Part shown: positions 10,056 through 20,989 of the stretch, one piece after another
Numbering within the stretch: position 1 is the first letter of the stretch
Layout: each line of letters starts with the position of its first letter
The notes under the pieces: generated by a model
Database searches by the model: none
What the model was told of the DNA's origin: nothing
The model's input: the letters and a program-made list of their open reading frames with translations, nothing else
Position numbers and translations under genes: made by a program
Source of the DNA: Excoecaria cochinchinensis
Taxonomy: Eukaryota; Streptophyta; Magnoliopsida; Malpighiales; Euphorbiaceae
Length of the DNA: 64,000 nucleotides
NCBI GenBank assembly: GCA_947683425.1
Contig: CANTUQ010000003.1
Coordinates: 6,855,501 to 6,919,500 of the forward strand
Direction: 5' to 3'

Positions 10056-10590
10056 AGGGAGATGCAGCACGCTCTGGCTGCAACCTCGATCCGGTGAGAT
10101 GCAGCATGCTCTGGCTACAGTCTCAATCTGGTGAAGCGCTGTATGCTTAGACCATGGCTTCGATCTGGTGAGATGCAGCACTCTCTGGCTACAATCTCGA
10201 TCTGGTGAAGAGCAGTGTTTCTTCAACTGCAGCTTCGATCTGTGAGATGTAGCACTCTCTGGCTACAACCTCGATCTGGTGAAGTGCGGCACTCTCTGAC
10301 CACAACTTCGATTGGTGAGATGTAGCACTCTCTGGCTGCAATCTCGATATGGTGAAGAGCAGTGTTTCTTCAACTGCAGCTTCGATCTGTGAGATGTAGT
10401 ACTCTCTGGCTACAACCTCGATCTGGTGAAGAGCAGTGTTTCTTCAACTGCAGCTTCGATCTGTGAGATGCAGCATGCTTTGGCTACAACCTCGGTTTGG
10501 TGAAGTGCGGCACTCTCTGACCACAACTTCGATTGGTGAGATGCAGCACTCTCTGGCTACAATCTCGATCTTGTGAAGATGAGGAAACCC
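10056..10590 (-). repeat. 3' UTR tandem repeat of D (about 73-bp unit)
   Basis: About seven imperfect units each contain GTGAGATG-YAGCACTCTCTGGCTACAA-YCTCGATCTGGTGAAG (plus-strand wording), spaced 72-75 bp. On the element's sense strand the core reads TAGCCAGAGAGTGCTACATCTCAC, which also occurs in element E's array near 51580. No coding potential is evident. Tandem repeats at this spot are known in Tat elements and can seed satellites. Confidence 0.8.
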
Positions 10591-11021
10591 CACCGGGTTC
10601 CTCGTTCCGAAAGAGTTCCTTTTAATTTATATCTATGTTCGGACTAGTATTCCTCTGTACCTGTGAGATAAAAGATTTTGTTAGTTCACGTTTGAGTGGT
10701 CATCTTTTGACCTGTCTATTGATGGCGTGACCTTGCTTTATTGGCTATGCCATGTTTCATCTTTTATTCATTTTTCTTATTGAGCTGTTATCGATTATCA
10801 TTTTTGTTGTTTGTTGTTTGTTTTGTATTTTTTATATTGTCATTTTTATCGACATGTAAGTAGATATGAGAACATACACTTTCTGTGATGTGATTAAGCA
10901 ATTAACAATCGAATGATCATGCAATAAGGAAGCAAATGTTTTCCACTAGAAATGTCATTTTTGTACAGTGCATATACAAAATATAAAATATACAAAAGAT
11001 ACAAAAATAACTCCCTGAAAA
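10591..11021. other. D spacer between sORF and tandem repeats
   Basis: AT-rich sequence with pyrimidine runs and no recognisable gene. It is the likely 3' UTR of the sORF transcript. Confidence 0.5.
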
Positions 11022-13052
11022 TCAGAGAGGTGTATAGTCTGAGGGCTCATCGGGATCCTCGTCATCCGATATATGCACGGTCCCTGGCGGAGGTGGAGGT
11101 GGACGTGCCAGAGGTGGCGGCGGAGCTGTGGAGGGTCCTGCCTCATGATCATGGGCCTGCCTGAACCGGATCTGAGCGTAACCGTCCAAGAAGGGCTGGG
11201 TGCAGGTGCTCATAAACCCTAAGGTCTCAGAAACCTTCTCTCCCAACTTCTTGAAGGCTTGGCTCAACTGAATGGTCTGCTCGCTGGCGGCCTTTCTCCT
11301 CTGCTCCAGGCTCTGCTCCGTCTGCTCCCTAAACTCCCTCATGGTCTGAGAAAGAGGGGGGAGAATCCCCTCCATCGCCTGGACGCGGGATCTCAGAGAG
11401 TCAAGTGACTCATCAATCATCTGTAGGGTCATATCGACCCTCTGAGACGCCTGGTCCTGTGACGTCCTCAAATCATGAGCGAGCTGCTGCCTCAACTCCC
11501 TCTGACCCTGAGCAATCTGCTCAATCAGCCTCATCTGCTCTCCTCTGAAAGCCTCCAGGACCCGAGTCTGCTCATCCCTAAAGGCATCCATGGCCCGAGT
11601 CTGCTCCCGAGTCGTGTGCTCGATGTAGCCGGCCTGCTCCCGAGCCAAACGCTCCACTGACTGAGACTGCTCAAAAATTGCAGCCTGCTGGCGATCTAAC
11701 CTCTTGTGGATAGCCCTGTCTCTCTCATCCTATCGCCGCTCCAAGGCTATGAACATGAAGGTGAGGAGCTAAGAGAAGTCAGGATGCACAGGCTGCTGCG
11801 GTGCTGGCTCTAGTGGTGGTGCCGAGGAGGTGGATGCCCCTGGGTCGCCTCGGGAGTATGGATGGTATCTCTCGGAGGGCCCATGGATAGACCTCTGTAC
11901 CCTGGCGCTCAGTGATGGGACTGGAGTCGGCGCTCTGGATGCCGGTGAAGCGGCAAAGAGGTCGTCCATCGTGATCTCAAAATCAAAATCTGAGGGGATC
12001 CTAGGTGGCTCCTGCTGCTGTGGTGGAGGCACCGTCCGCGGCTGAGGAGGCTGGTGCTCCGGCTGAGGCTGGGGCTGTGGTTGAGGCTGGGGCTGCGGCT
12101 CGGGTTGTGGCTGAGGCTCTGGCTGTGGAGGCTGCTCCTCCTGGTGCTCCGGGTGATCAGGATCTGCCCCCAAGGGTGGAAGGTTGAACAACTGCCGGGT
12201 CTCATGGACGGTCGACACCCTGTAGGCCTCTGCCTGGCCAGATATCGGGGAGATCATCCCCATCTGCACTGCCGCTGCGGCGTCGACATGGATCCCCTCA
12301 GGCAAGCGTCCTCTCAACCTCTCGGGGTTAACCCCCAGTCCCAAAAGCAAACGGGTGATGACTCCTCCTACCATCACCACCGGCATCATCCCTCTGCTGA
12401 CTCTGGTCAAGTTGGCCAAGATCTCGTGGCTAATGTTGAGACGCTGACCTGCCACCATAGCATAGAGGCTCCAGATCTCGGCCGCGTTAAGCGACCCTGG
12501 ATTACCAGCTGGACCGAGGTACGAACTGGAAAGCACTCTGTGCAAATACCGGAGTTCCTGAGACACCTGTACGGTGCTCTTCACTGTATCGTGATCGTAC
12601 AACACTCCTGGTATAGCAATGGCCGCCCAATGGGCGCGTCTCACCGCTCGCCGCGGGATCTCGACCCCCTCCTCTCTAGGGAGCCCCATGGCCTGAGCAA
12701 ACCTCTGCCTAGTGATGCTGAAATGGTCGCCGTCAAACTAAAGCTGAATCACCCCTGGGTCAGTATCTGCACTCTGAAAGCCAGTGTAGCGGAGAGTGGC
12801 CAGGACCTGGAGGGTAGCCTCTAGAAAAGTCTGGAAGGCGGGCTCAAGGAACTCTGTCCAACCAGCACCCTCGGCAAGTAAATCAAACTCTGGGGTCAAC
12901 CCAAGGGCCTCTAGAAATGGGCGAGATACAAAACGGCTGTCCCGAAACTCTACCTGAGCCAACACTCTGTACCTCTGAGCGGACTCATCATCCATCCAAT
13001 CCGGAGCTACAAGCTCGGGCTGGGCCTGCGGTGCTCTACGTCTGGGAGGCAT
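11022..13052 (-). pseudogene. D sense extra ORF (sORF), Athila-ORF1-like with coiled coil
   Basis: A single 677-codon frame starts at MPPRRRAPQAQPELV (13052) and is interrupted only by three TAG codons (12738-12740, 11769-11771, 11730-11732), all plausible Gln sites. Residues 1-230 contain a globular part (RFVSRPFLEALGL, FDGDHFSITRQRFAQAMGL, AEIWSLYAMVAGQRLN) reminiscent of Athila ORF1/plant transposon-protein domains. A Pro-Gln repeat (QPQPEPQPQ) spans about residues 300-340. A long heptad-like coiled coil (EQTRAMDAFRDEQTRVLEAF) covers about 466-615, and the tail is acidic (ISDDEDPDEP). It lies in the same sense as gag-pol, downstream of it. The function of this class is unknown; a structural or RNA-binding role is only a guess. 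Confidence 0.65.
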
Positions 13053-13053
13053 C

Positions 13054-13753
13054 CTGCGAAAAGGGAAGAGATTAAATATCGAAAATTTGGTAGAACAAAT
13101 ATTTTTAAACTTATTTCAGAGGTGAAGGCCGATTTAGGCCTCACTGGGGCAATAGCGGCCCAAAACAAGATAAAGATATGATAAACAAAACAAAAAGAGT
13201 AAACATCCTGTCTAAAGAAATAGCTTAAAGTGCCTCGCACGCATCTTGGCAAAAGCAAACATGCAATCAGCATGGAAATATGCCCAGCCTTCTAGGTCCC
13301 AAGGCATGCATTTTGCATGAAAATATTCAATTCTTGAATAAATAATGAAAATTTGGGCAGCACCCCGGCAGGGATATGCCCAGCCTCCTGCATGAAAAAG
13401 ATAAAAACATAGGCCTCAGGCCTCAACAATAGTGTACACATGTAAATGGGACGCACCCCGGCAAGAGTGTGCCCCCAACAACACAAAATAATGGCCTCAG
13501 GCCGCAAAAGCAAAACATGCACAGAACGGTGCGCTAAAAAGGATGCAATTCTAAACCACCAAGATTATGGAAAGATTCTACTTCTATGTGATCATGCAAA
13601 AAGTTCGGACTTAATTACAAAAATAATAATACAGAAAATTAGGCAGCATTCTCCCTAAATTCCTAAGACATCTAAGGCATCCTAAAGTCAAAAGGAAAAG
13701 AAATGAAGAGATAAATTGAATGAAATTAAAAAAAAAAGTAGTTATTTACTTAC
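13054..13753 (-). other. Possible 5' UTR intron of the sORF
   Basis: On the minus strand CAA-GTAAGTAAAT (donor at 13753) and TTTTCGCAG-G-ATG (acceptor at 13054, one base before the sORF ATG) would bracket about 700 nt without coding potential. Within it, GCACCCCGGCA-type segments recur (13280-13500). No transcript evidence is available. Confidence 0.35.
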
Positions 13754-13947
13754 TTGTAGTCGCGGAAAGTGTAGAAACTGGAGAAAATATGAATATCAAA
13801 GTGCCCGGTCGGTAGAAAATGTGAAAATATGAAGAAATCGCGAAAAAATAAGGAGAAAAGCTTTAAAAACCGCTAAAAAATGCTAAGAAACCGTTTGAGA
13901 GAGGGAGAAGAAAGGGACAGCAACGTTTAAACCGTCTGTCACTCGCC

Positions 13948-14199
13948 CTTATATAGAAATTCCTGACCGACGGGCAGGGCATCTGTACAAGCGACCGACG
14001 GGCTGGCCGTCTGTCATGCAATAAATGCTAGTTAATGCGCGTGATGAATGCAATGCTGACGTATGCATCTGCCAGGTGGATCTATACCGACGGTCAGGCC
14101 GTCTCTGTGGGGAGGCGGGCAGGCCGTCCCTGTGTAAAGGCGGTTAGGCCGTCCCTGTGAAGAGACGGGCAGGCCGTCGGTGACGCTTGCCTATAAAAT
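13948..14199. promoter_or_regulatory. Divergent internal promoter between sORF and aORF of D
   Basis: Two opposed TATA boxes, TATATAAG on the minus strand (13955-13948) and TATAAAAT on the plus strand (14192-14199), flank about 240 bp. This contains ACCGACGGGC twice (about 13965 and 14010), CCGACGGTC near 14090, several GGCAGGCCGTC blocks and GTCGGT at 14176-14181, 10 bp before the plus TATA. The aORF ATG is 58 bp past its TATA. The sORF ATG is about 900 bp away, perhaps past an intron. The same ACCGAC core occurs in the LTR promoter. Confidence 0.5.
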
Positions 14200-14257
14200 C
14201 TTGCAAAATTTTTGTCTCTTCATTTTCCCACATCTTGAGTCCTTCATTTTTCTCAAA

Positions 14258-15558
14258 ATGTCCTCTCCTCTTGCCCAAAGGATGCACCGTATTTTAGATG
14301 ACAAACACACTTGGGGAGAAGGCGCCCTTTCCTCTTTGTCTGGGCTGAAATATCTGTACCGGGTGAAAATTGACCAGAACCTCCTTCTGGCAGCGACCCA
14401 CTTCTGGAACCCCCGGTTCCACGTTTTCCAATTCACCTATCAGGAACTGTGCCCTTTGCCTGAAGAGTTAGCTTCCATTCTGGGAGCACGGTTCCCTCCT
14501 AGCGCTCTGCCTTGCGTCCCCTGCTATGGCCTATTCCAGACCCGGGACGTAGCCCTGGCTCTGGGCATATCTTCTTCGGAGGCCAACCGGCTGATTCCTC
14601 TGAGCTCTTCCTTTTCTTTGGAGCCACTGATCGAGGCTCTGGATCGGTTCACTGACATCCCCACATATCGGGTAAGCATCACATTCTTATTCTGCATGGT
14701 GAACTTGCTTACTGTTGCTCCGGGAGGTTTGACCGGTGACTCTCGTCTGTTCGGAGTCCTGAGCGACTTTTATCTGGGACTGTCACCCCTACCACTTGTC
14801 CTGGCTGAAACTATCCTGGGTTTGGACGCTGTGAGCTCTGGGTCCACTACAACCTTTGCCGGCAGCCCCTTATTACTCCAGGTACGTCATTATTTTAAAG
14901 GTAGTGCGTCCCTCACGGATTTTCACACTAGCTTTTCTTAGCGGGAGGTGCGTCCTTTCGGATTTTCACACAACCCTGTGCGTTATTTTTGCCTGAAGTA
15001 AACCCTACTTACCCCAGCGGCTTTTTTTTTCAGATCTAGCTACAGGAATAACTGAAGATGCTGTCTGAACCACCCCCTCGCGTTACTCACCAGTACTCGC
15101 CGAGCCACTTCTTGCCTCGTCGACGACTGCATGGGTGTGTCACCGCTGATGAAGGCATTACCAGATTTGGTGAGCTGTCAGATGACGACATCAGTTTTAC
15201 ATCTGCCTGGCTCCCGCTGTCTCATGCGGTCACCGATGGACCATCGGGTTGTATTCCCCTCTGCGGCCTCTGTCAGGCCACCTTCTGCATCACCTCTCGA
15301 TGTAAACGACAGCTCGGGATGACCCAGGATATAGTGAGGGTTCCCCTGTCCTTTCAAGGAGGAGATCTCTCGGCCGCGTTTGCTTCTCGGTATCATGAGC
15401 TCTGGGGTAGACTACCCATGAAGACCGTTATCCCGAGGTTTGGCAATCATTCTGCATCTTCGACTAGCGAGTACAAGAAGTGGATCCTTAGTCCAGCCTC
15501 TGATAACAGGACCCGAGGGCTCAAGCATTTGATCGGCGAGAGCAGCAGCAGGACTTAG
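14258..15558 (+). pseudogene. D antisense ORF (aORF), DUF7745/plant-mobile-domain-like
   Basis: It runs opposite to gag-pol. Exon 1 (14258-14881, 208 codons) starts MSSPLAQRMHRILDDK after a TATA box at 14192. It has HFWNPRFHVFQFTYQELCPL and EELASILG, the pattern of DUF7745 / plant-mobile-domain proteins (a substrate-less helical fold, role unknown). Exon 2 (15034-15558) continues in phase 0 (SPSHFLPRRRLHG, SRCKRQLGMTQDI) and ends GESSSRT. Two stops, TAG 15037 and TAA 15049, fall at the start of exon 2 and would truncate this copy. The start at 14258 is preferred over any upstream in-frame start because it follows the TATA at normal distance. Antisense ORFs at this position are known in Tat elements. 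Confidence 0.6.
14882..15033 (+). other. Candidate intron of the aORF, holding a conserved duplicated block
   Basis: CAG-GTACGT (donor at 14882) and a T9-CAG acceptor (ending 15033) bracket 152 nt. The frame closes inside it but is compatible across it in phase 0. It contains two copies of a GGATTTTCACAC / GTGCGTCC motif at 14900-14991. Related blocks survive in element B (34022-34116) and C (59672-59745) on the other strand. Confidence 0.5.
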
Positions 15559-15948
15559 CCTAGCCTATATGTGTATTTCTTTTGGTGCTACATTTCTTTT
15601 TAATGCAGAACTAGAAAATGACGAAAGTGAAAAGAATAATATTCATCCTTTTTCACGAGTTTTGTGTACATTTCCATATAATTTCAGCATACATGATAAG
15701 TTTTGGCATTTACTCAGCTGCTTACGCGCCATCAATACATGAAACCAAAATTTTAACAGCATCAACTCCTGTTACCAATCGGCCCTCTCGAGTTTTCACG
15801 ATCGGACATTTTCTCTCATGCCTCTAATTTTTGCACAGGATGCCTTTTTTTGGTTTTCACCCTGTCGAGGCGCCCAATTTTAGCATAGCCGCCTTTTTTC
15901 GATTTTCGACTCGCGGGGCATTTTATTCTCTTCTTTTTATTTTGGTCT
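15559..15948. other. D spacer between integrase end and aORF end
   Basis: Convergent 3' ends of pol (minus) and aORF (plus). The sequence has AT-rich runs and no gene. Fragments such as the one around 15780-15840 recur in B and C after pol. Confidence 0.55.
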
Positions 15949-17031
15949 TTAGCCATGGAACCTTTTGAGTCTGTCGACATTGATCGGTTCTTTGAATTCG
16001 TTCCCGTCACTATCTGACAAGATTGCAGCCCCTTTGGACAGCAGCTTCTTAAGGATATACGGCCCTTCCCAGGTAGGTCTGAATTTCCCCCTGATGTCTG
16101 GTATCCCTGGCCTCATCTATTTGAACACCAAGTCCCCTTCTTTCAGCGGGTGCTTCCTCACTTTCTTTCTGAAAATTCTCGCTAATCTCTTCTGGTATAT
16201 CTGATTATGATAATAAGCTTTCAGCCTACTCTCATCCAGTAAGTTCAAGTGCTGCAACCTCTGCTGCGCCCATTCGGCTTCCGAGATTTGGGCCTCCATG
16301 ACCACCCTTAGTGATTTAAGTTCTATCTCTACTGGCAATACTGCTTCTGTTCCGTATACTAGGGACAATGGTGTAGCGCCTGTAGATGATCTTACCGTCG
16401 TTCTGTATCCCCACAGGGCAAAGGGTAACTTTTTAGCCCAGTCCTTGTAGGTTTGGACCATCTTGGACAAGATCTTCTTCACATTCTTATTGGCGGCTTC
16501 TACTGCTCCATTCGCTTGCGGTCGGTAGGGAGAGGATTTATGATGCTCAACACCATATTTCTCGAGAAGTTTTCTGGTTTCTCCCATGAACTGCACCCCA
16601 TTATCAGACACTATGTGATGAGGGAGGCCATATCTGCAGATCAAATTCCTCTCTATGAACTTGGCCATATCCCTTGCGTCAATTTTCTTGAAGGATTCTG
16701 CCTCGACCCATTTGGTGAAATAGTCGATTGCGACTATGATGTATCTGTGCCCATTGGATGCCGTAGGGCGAATCTCTCCAATGATATCTATCCCCCAAGC
16801 AGTAAATGGCCAAGGTGATGTCAGGTTATGTAATTCTGATACCGGCAGGTGTCTCAGGTCTGCGTACTGTTGGCACAACTGACATTGTTTGACATACTTC
16901 GAGCAATCAGTGTCTATCGTATGCCAATAAAGGCCTTGTCTCATGATCTTCTTGGCCAAGGTCAAACCATTCATGTGGGCCCCATAGACCCCTACATGGG
17001 TTTCTTCCATTATCTTGCGCGCTTCTCTTTC
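15949..17031 (-). pseudogene. D integrase domain
   Basis: An N-terminal HHCC finger (ETHVGVYGAH, then CQLC) is followed by the DDE core: WGIDIIGEI, IVSDNGVQF and NGAVEAANKN, with the three acidic residues present. The C-terminus (FRPTWEGPYILKKLL, LKRFHG) is cut off by a TAG at 16117 where B has Gln. No chromodomain is visible, consistent with Tat rather than chromovirus. Confidence 0.85.
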
Positions 17032-17313
17032 ATTCAAGCACCTGAGCTGGATCCCATCTGACCGTCTTTTGTACAACACCCCTTCTAAGGATATGAACTG
17101 AGTAGATAACTTACGTATCATCCTCTGATATTTTTCAGTGGCTTCTTCTGGAAATTTATCGTTTTCCAAGTAATTAATGATATCAAAGTACCATGGCTTC
17201 CCATCTGACGCCTCTACCTCCATTACTAGCTCGGTTTCAAAACTAGGCTTATCAGAGCTCGAAATTAGCACCGGTTTCATGGCCACTCCTTCAGGGTTAT
17301 CCCACATTGACAC

Positions 17314-18096
17314 TAAGGTTGCCAACGCATCAGCCAGACGGTTCTCATCTTTGGGCACAAAATGGAAAGTGCAAGTCTCAAACTGCCCACACATCCCTTT
17401 CAGATATTGAACATAGGGGACTAGTTGTTCTTCTTTAACAGCCCACTCACCTCGGATCTGGTTTATTACCAAGGACGAGTCACCAAATACCTCTACGTTC
17501 CTTGCCCCCAACACCGCTAGAGCTTCTAACCCGAAGGTGCATGCTTCGTATTCAGCTTCATTGTTGGTTGCTTTGTATCTCAGCTTCTTAGCAAGAGGAA
17601 GTTTTTCACTGTCTGGGGTTGTCAAGATGATTCCGACTCCGGCTCCCATGTTATTCACTGCCCCGTCAAAGTGCAACTGCCATCCTTGAACAGAAATCGT
17701 GCCTATGCTCTCGTCCGGAAGGGTAAACTCGGGGGTGTCCCCTTGGATAGGATGTTCAGCAAGAAATTCGGCTACAGCTCGCCCCTTAATAGTCTTGCGG
17801 GTGATGTATTGCACATCGAACTCTTGTAGCAAGAGCAGCCACCTCCCCATCTTTCCAAGCAAAGACGGTGCCTCCTGCAAATATCTTAACGGATTTTGCT
17901 TGGCTACTGCCTGAACTTTGTATGAGTGAAAGTAATGTCTCAGCTTCTTTGATGCCCAAATCACTGCGAGGCAGATCTTCTCCACTTCAGAATATTTTAT
18001 TTCATAAGGCAAGAACTTCTTACTGAGGTAGTAAATTGCAAACTCCACCCCAAATTCATCCTCTTGAGCCATCATGGCGCCCACTGAACCGTCCTC
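17314..18096 (-). pseudogene. D tandem RNase H domains
   Basis: Two RNase H-like domains follow RT. The first (about 18096-17796; VEDGSVGAMMAQ, KYSEVEKICLAVIWASKKLRHY) is the usual Ty3/gypsy one. The second (about 17685-17314) has all four acidic sites of the archaeal/plant type: HFDGAVNN, NNEAEYEA, GDSSLVINQ, ENRLADALA. A second, acquired RNase H is a known hallmark of the Tat lineage, and it supports assigning D to that lineage. Confidence 0.8.
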
Positions 18097-18288
18097 TACT
18101 GCCAGGTACAGAATAAACGGTTTGACAGGTTGCGGAGGCCTTAGCACTGGCGGATTTAACAGATATTCCCTGATATTATCAAAGGCTCTTTGGCAGTCTT
18201 CGTTCCAGACTACGGGCTGATTCTTTCTAAGCAGCTTGAAAACAGGTTCGCATATCGAAGTGAGCTTGGCAATAAACCGGCTAACATA

Positions 18289-18861
18289 CTGCAGCTTGCC
18301 CAGGAAACTCCTTACATCCTTCTCTTTTTGTGGCACAGGCATCTCTCTGATAGCTTTCACCTTGTCTGGGTTGATTTTTATCCCCCTCTGGCTGACGACA
18401 TGTCCCAACAGCTTTCCTGAAGTCACTCCGAAAATGCACTTCTTGGGGTTAAGTCGCAGATTATACTTATCGATCCTGGTGAAGAACTTCTCTAGAGCTT
18501 CAAAGTGTCCCTCTCGGGTGGCTGACTTGACCATCATGTCATCGACATACACCTCCACTTCTTTATGAATCATGTCACTTAAGATCTTAGTCGCCATCCT
18601 CTGGTACGTGGCCCCTGCATTCTTCAGGCCGAAAGGCATGACTCGATAGGCATAGGTGCCCCACTCCGTGATAAAAGCAGTTTTAACCCGGTCAGCTATC
18701 TTGTTCAGGATCTGGTTGTAGACCACATAACCGTCCCCAAAACTGTACATCGCGCAGTTGGCGGCACTGTCTATCAATACATCAATATGGGGCAGTGGAA
18801 AATCATCTTTAGGGCAGGCTTTGTTAAGATCTCGATAATCCACACACACCCTGACCTTTCC
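18289..18861 (-). pseudogene. D reverse transcriptase domain
   Basis: RT motifs occur in order: VCVDYRDLNKACPKDDFPLP, YSFGDGYVVYNQI (first Asp), WGTYAYRVMPFGLKNAGATY, VYVDDMMVKS (catalytic pair) and GHVVSQRGIKINPDKVKAI. All catalytic Asp residues are present and the domain has no internal stop. Stops at 19051 and 19000 lie just upstream, between protease and RT. Confidence 0.9.
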
Positions 18862-19809
18862 GTTCTTCTTTGCTATAGGGACCACATTTGCCAGCCATGT
18901 AGGATACTGGACTTCCACGAGGAACTTGGCTTCAATCTGCTGTCGAATTTCCTCCTTAACCTTGTCAGCCCATTCTGGTCTTAGCCTTCTCAACTTCTGC
19001 TACACAGGCTTGCAATCTGGGTAAGTCGGGATGGCATGCTCCGCCACGTCTCAGTCAATCCCCGGCATGTCCTCGTAGGTCCAGGCAAAGACTTTTTCAT
19101 GTTTTCTTATTATTCTCTCAAAATTTTTTCTCTCCTCAGGAGTTATGTTTGATGCTATTAGAATTTCTCTCGGATTTTCCGAGGTTCCAAGATTAAAAGG
19201 CGTTGTGCCAGTGGAGTCAATGTCAAAAATTGATGGAATATGATCATGTTCATGCATGTTGAAATCATTAGAAACATCGCACAAATAAGTGAAATTGTTC
19301 GTCTTATTAATAATATTATAGTTATCATTTACATCATAAAAGAGTTCCGGAATAAAAAGACAATCTAGGCTAGAGTCTTCTTCCGCCACTCCCGAGGTTG
19401 ATGCTATTGTAGCTTGCTCACTAACTTTCTGATTTAGCAGAGGCCCCTCAGGCACGTCGGAAGAAATCTTCAAATCCCCCATTTTTAGCTCTAATTCTGC
19501 TATCTTCTCTTTCCCTTTCATCCTGGCAGCTACCATCTTTTCAGTAACGACCTCCTCAAGATCGCACTTGTCCCAAGTGATACCCTGAGTCATGACTTCC
19601 TCATCCCAAAAGTCTTCAGCAGTCTTGACGAACCCGACGTGCCAGTCATACACATCATTAAAGATCTCAAAGCCAGGGACAATCCTCCCATCTACCCATT
19701 GTGGCTCATCTTCACCAGTATACGCACAAATTGAGGATGCTGGCACAAAGCTCTGCGAAATGTGGGGGATCTTGTCTGCCACCCTCTTCTTGTCGAAGCC
19801 ACCTCTATA

Positions 19810-20427
19810 CCCCAGGCCTTTCCGGTTCTTCTGACCTCGAGTGGTGATTGCGGTCTGCAATCCTTGGGAGTTCCTGCCCAATCCAGCCCCGGGGAGATAA
19901 TGCATCTTCTTCATCATATTAACCACAGCTGGGCTATCCACTGACCCGCGCTCTTCCCTTATCATAGACACATGGAAGCCGCTGAATGGCTGATTGGCAA
20001 TTTCCAGCGCTGAGACCTGGTTTTCCCTGGCCGCTTTGATAGTCACCACCTCCCCTTCGTGTGGGAACTTTATCATCTGATGCAGTGTGGATGGCACTCC
20101 TCCAAATTTATGAAACCAGGGTCTCCCAAGCAAAGCTGAGAAGTTAGCAGGGATGGGCAGAACTACAAATTCAACCTCCACTTCGATAGGTCCTGTCTTG
20201 ACCAAAGTCTTGAAGGTTCCCGAGGCTTGCCTCCTCGAGTTAACGTAGGCTGTGATAGTCAGATCTGATCCGCTGAGCATATCCTCACTTAAACCAAAAG
20301 CTTGCAAAGCTATCAAAGGGCATACGTTGATAGAAGACCCGTCGTCCACCATAACGCAAGCAGTGTGCTTACCGTTAATCTGTGCTTTAATGTACAAGGG
20401 TCGGTTGTGGTTGTGCCCTTCAACAGG
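19810..20427 (-). pseudogene. D protease and G-patch domains
   Basis: A retropepsin-like aspartic protease carries VMVDDGSSINV; the catalytic Asp is followed by D/GSS instead of the TGS/SGS of retroviruses. FVVLPIPANFSALLGRPWF is the second half of the fold. About 55 residues later is MMKKMHYLPGAGLGRNSQG, a G-patch-like glycine motif usually linked to RNA binding. Gag and RT lie on either side in the same frame. Confidence 0.75.
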
Positions 20428-20989
20428 TAGGTCGGCGTCAGAAAAGACCAATCTCTCCTCGGATCCTCCCTTAATTAAACCCAAAAGCTCTGACGGGGAA
20501 ATAGTGGTGGCGACTGTGGCCTCAACCAAAGCTTCTACTACCTTCTGCCTATGAGAGGGGGATTGCCTCAACAGATCCCAAATGGATATCTGAGCCGCGG
20601 TCTTCTTCAACTGCCTAACAATCTGCCCCTCCTCTGGCTCTTTCTCTGCTGATGGCTGTACTGGCTCAGGAAGCTTTGTAATCTCGGGGATCACCCTTCC
20701 ACTTCTCATGACAGCGCTTATCTCTCCCTCGTCTCCATCAGAGCCCCACAAATCAGGGTTCAACCCTTCTTCATCCTCGGCTTGTCCACCGCTTTCACTG
20801 CTAGACCAATAATCAAGGGTCGCCACAACTGCTTTCTCCTTCCTATCCTCGGAATTACCAGCAGCGGACTTCTCACTCTCATACAGATCTTGCAGCACGT
20901 ACCACTCCGGCAGGCTAGATTGGATCATAAACACGGGTGGTGGTACGGCATTGTAACCGGGCTTCTTCTCAGCTTCTCTCTTCTCAGGG

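Noticed and set aside
10056..10590. Regularly spaced repeats resembling a CRISPR array
   Set aside because: Repeats are imperfect, adjacent and of plant retrotransposon context; no unique spacers of constant length and no cas genes.
12005..12824. Plus-strand ORFs opposite the sORF
   Set aside because: Shadows of the QPQPEP repeat and GC-rich codons of the minus-strand sORF.
14882..14941. Reading the aORF straight through to its stop at 14939 as a short complete protein
   Set aside because: The tail after CAG-GTACGT is the block conserved as noncoding in B and C, and domain similarity resumes after the acceptor.
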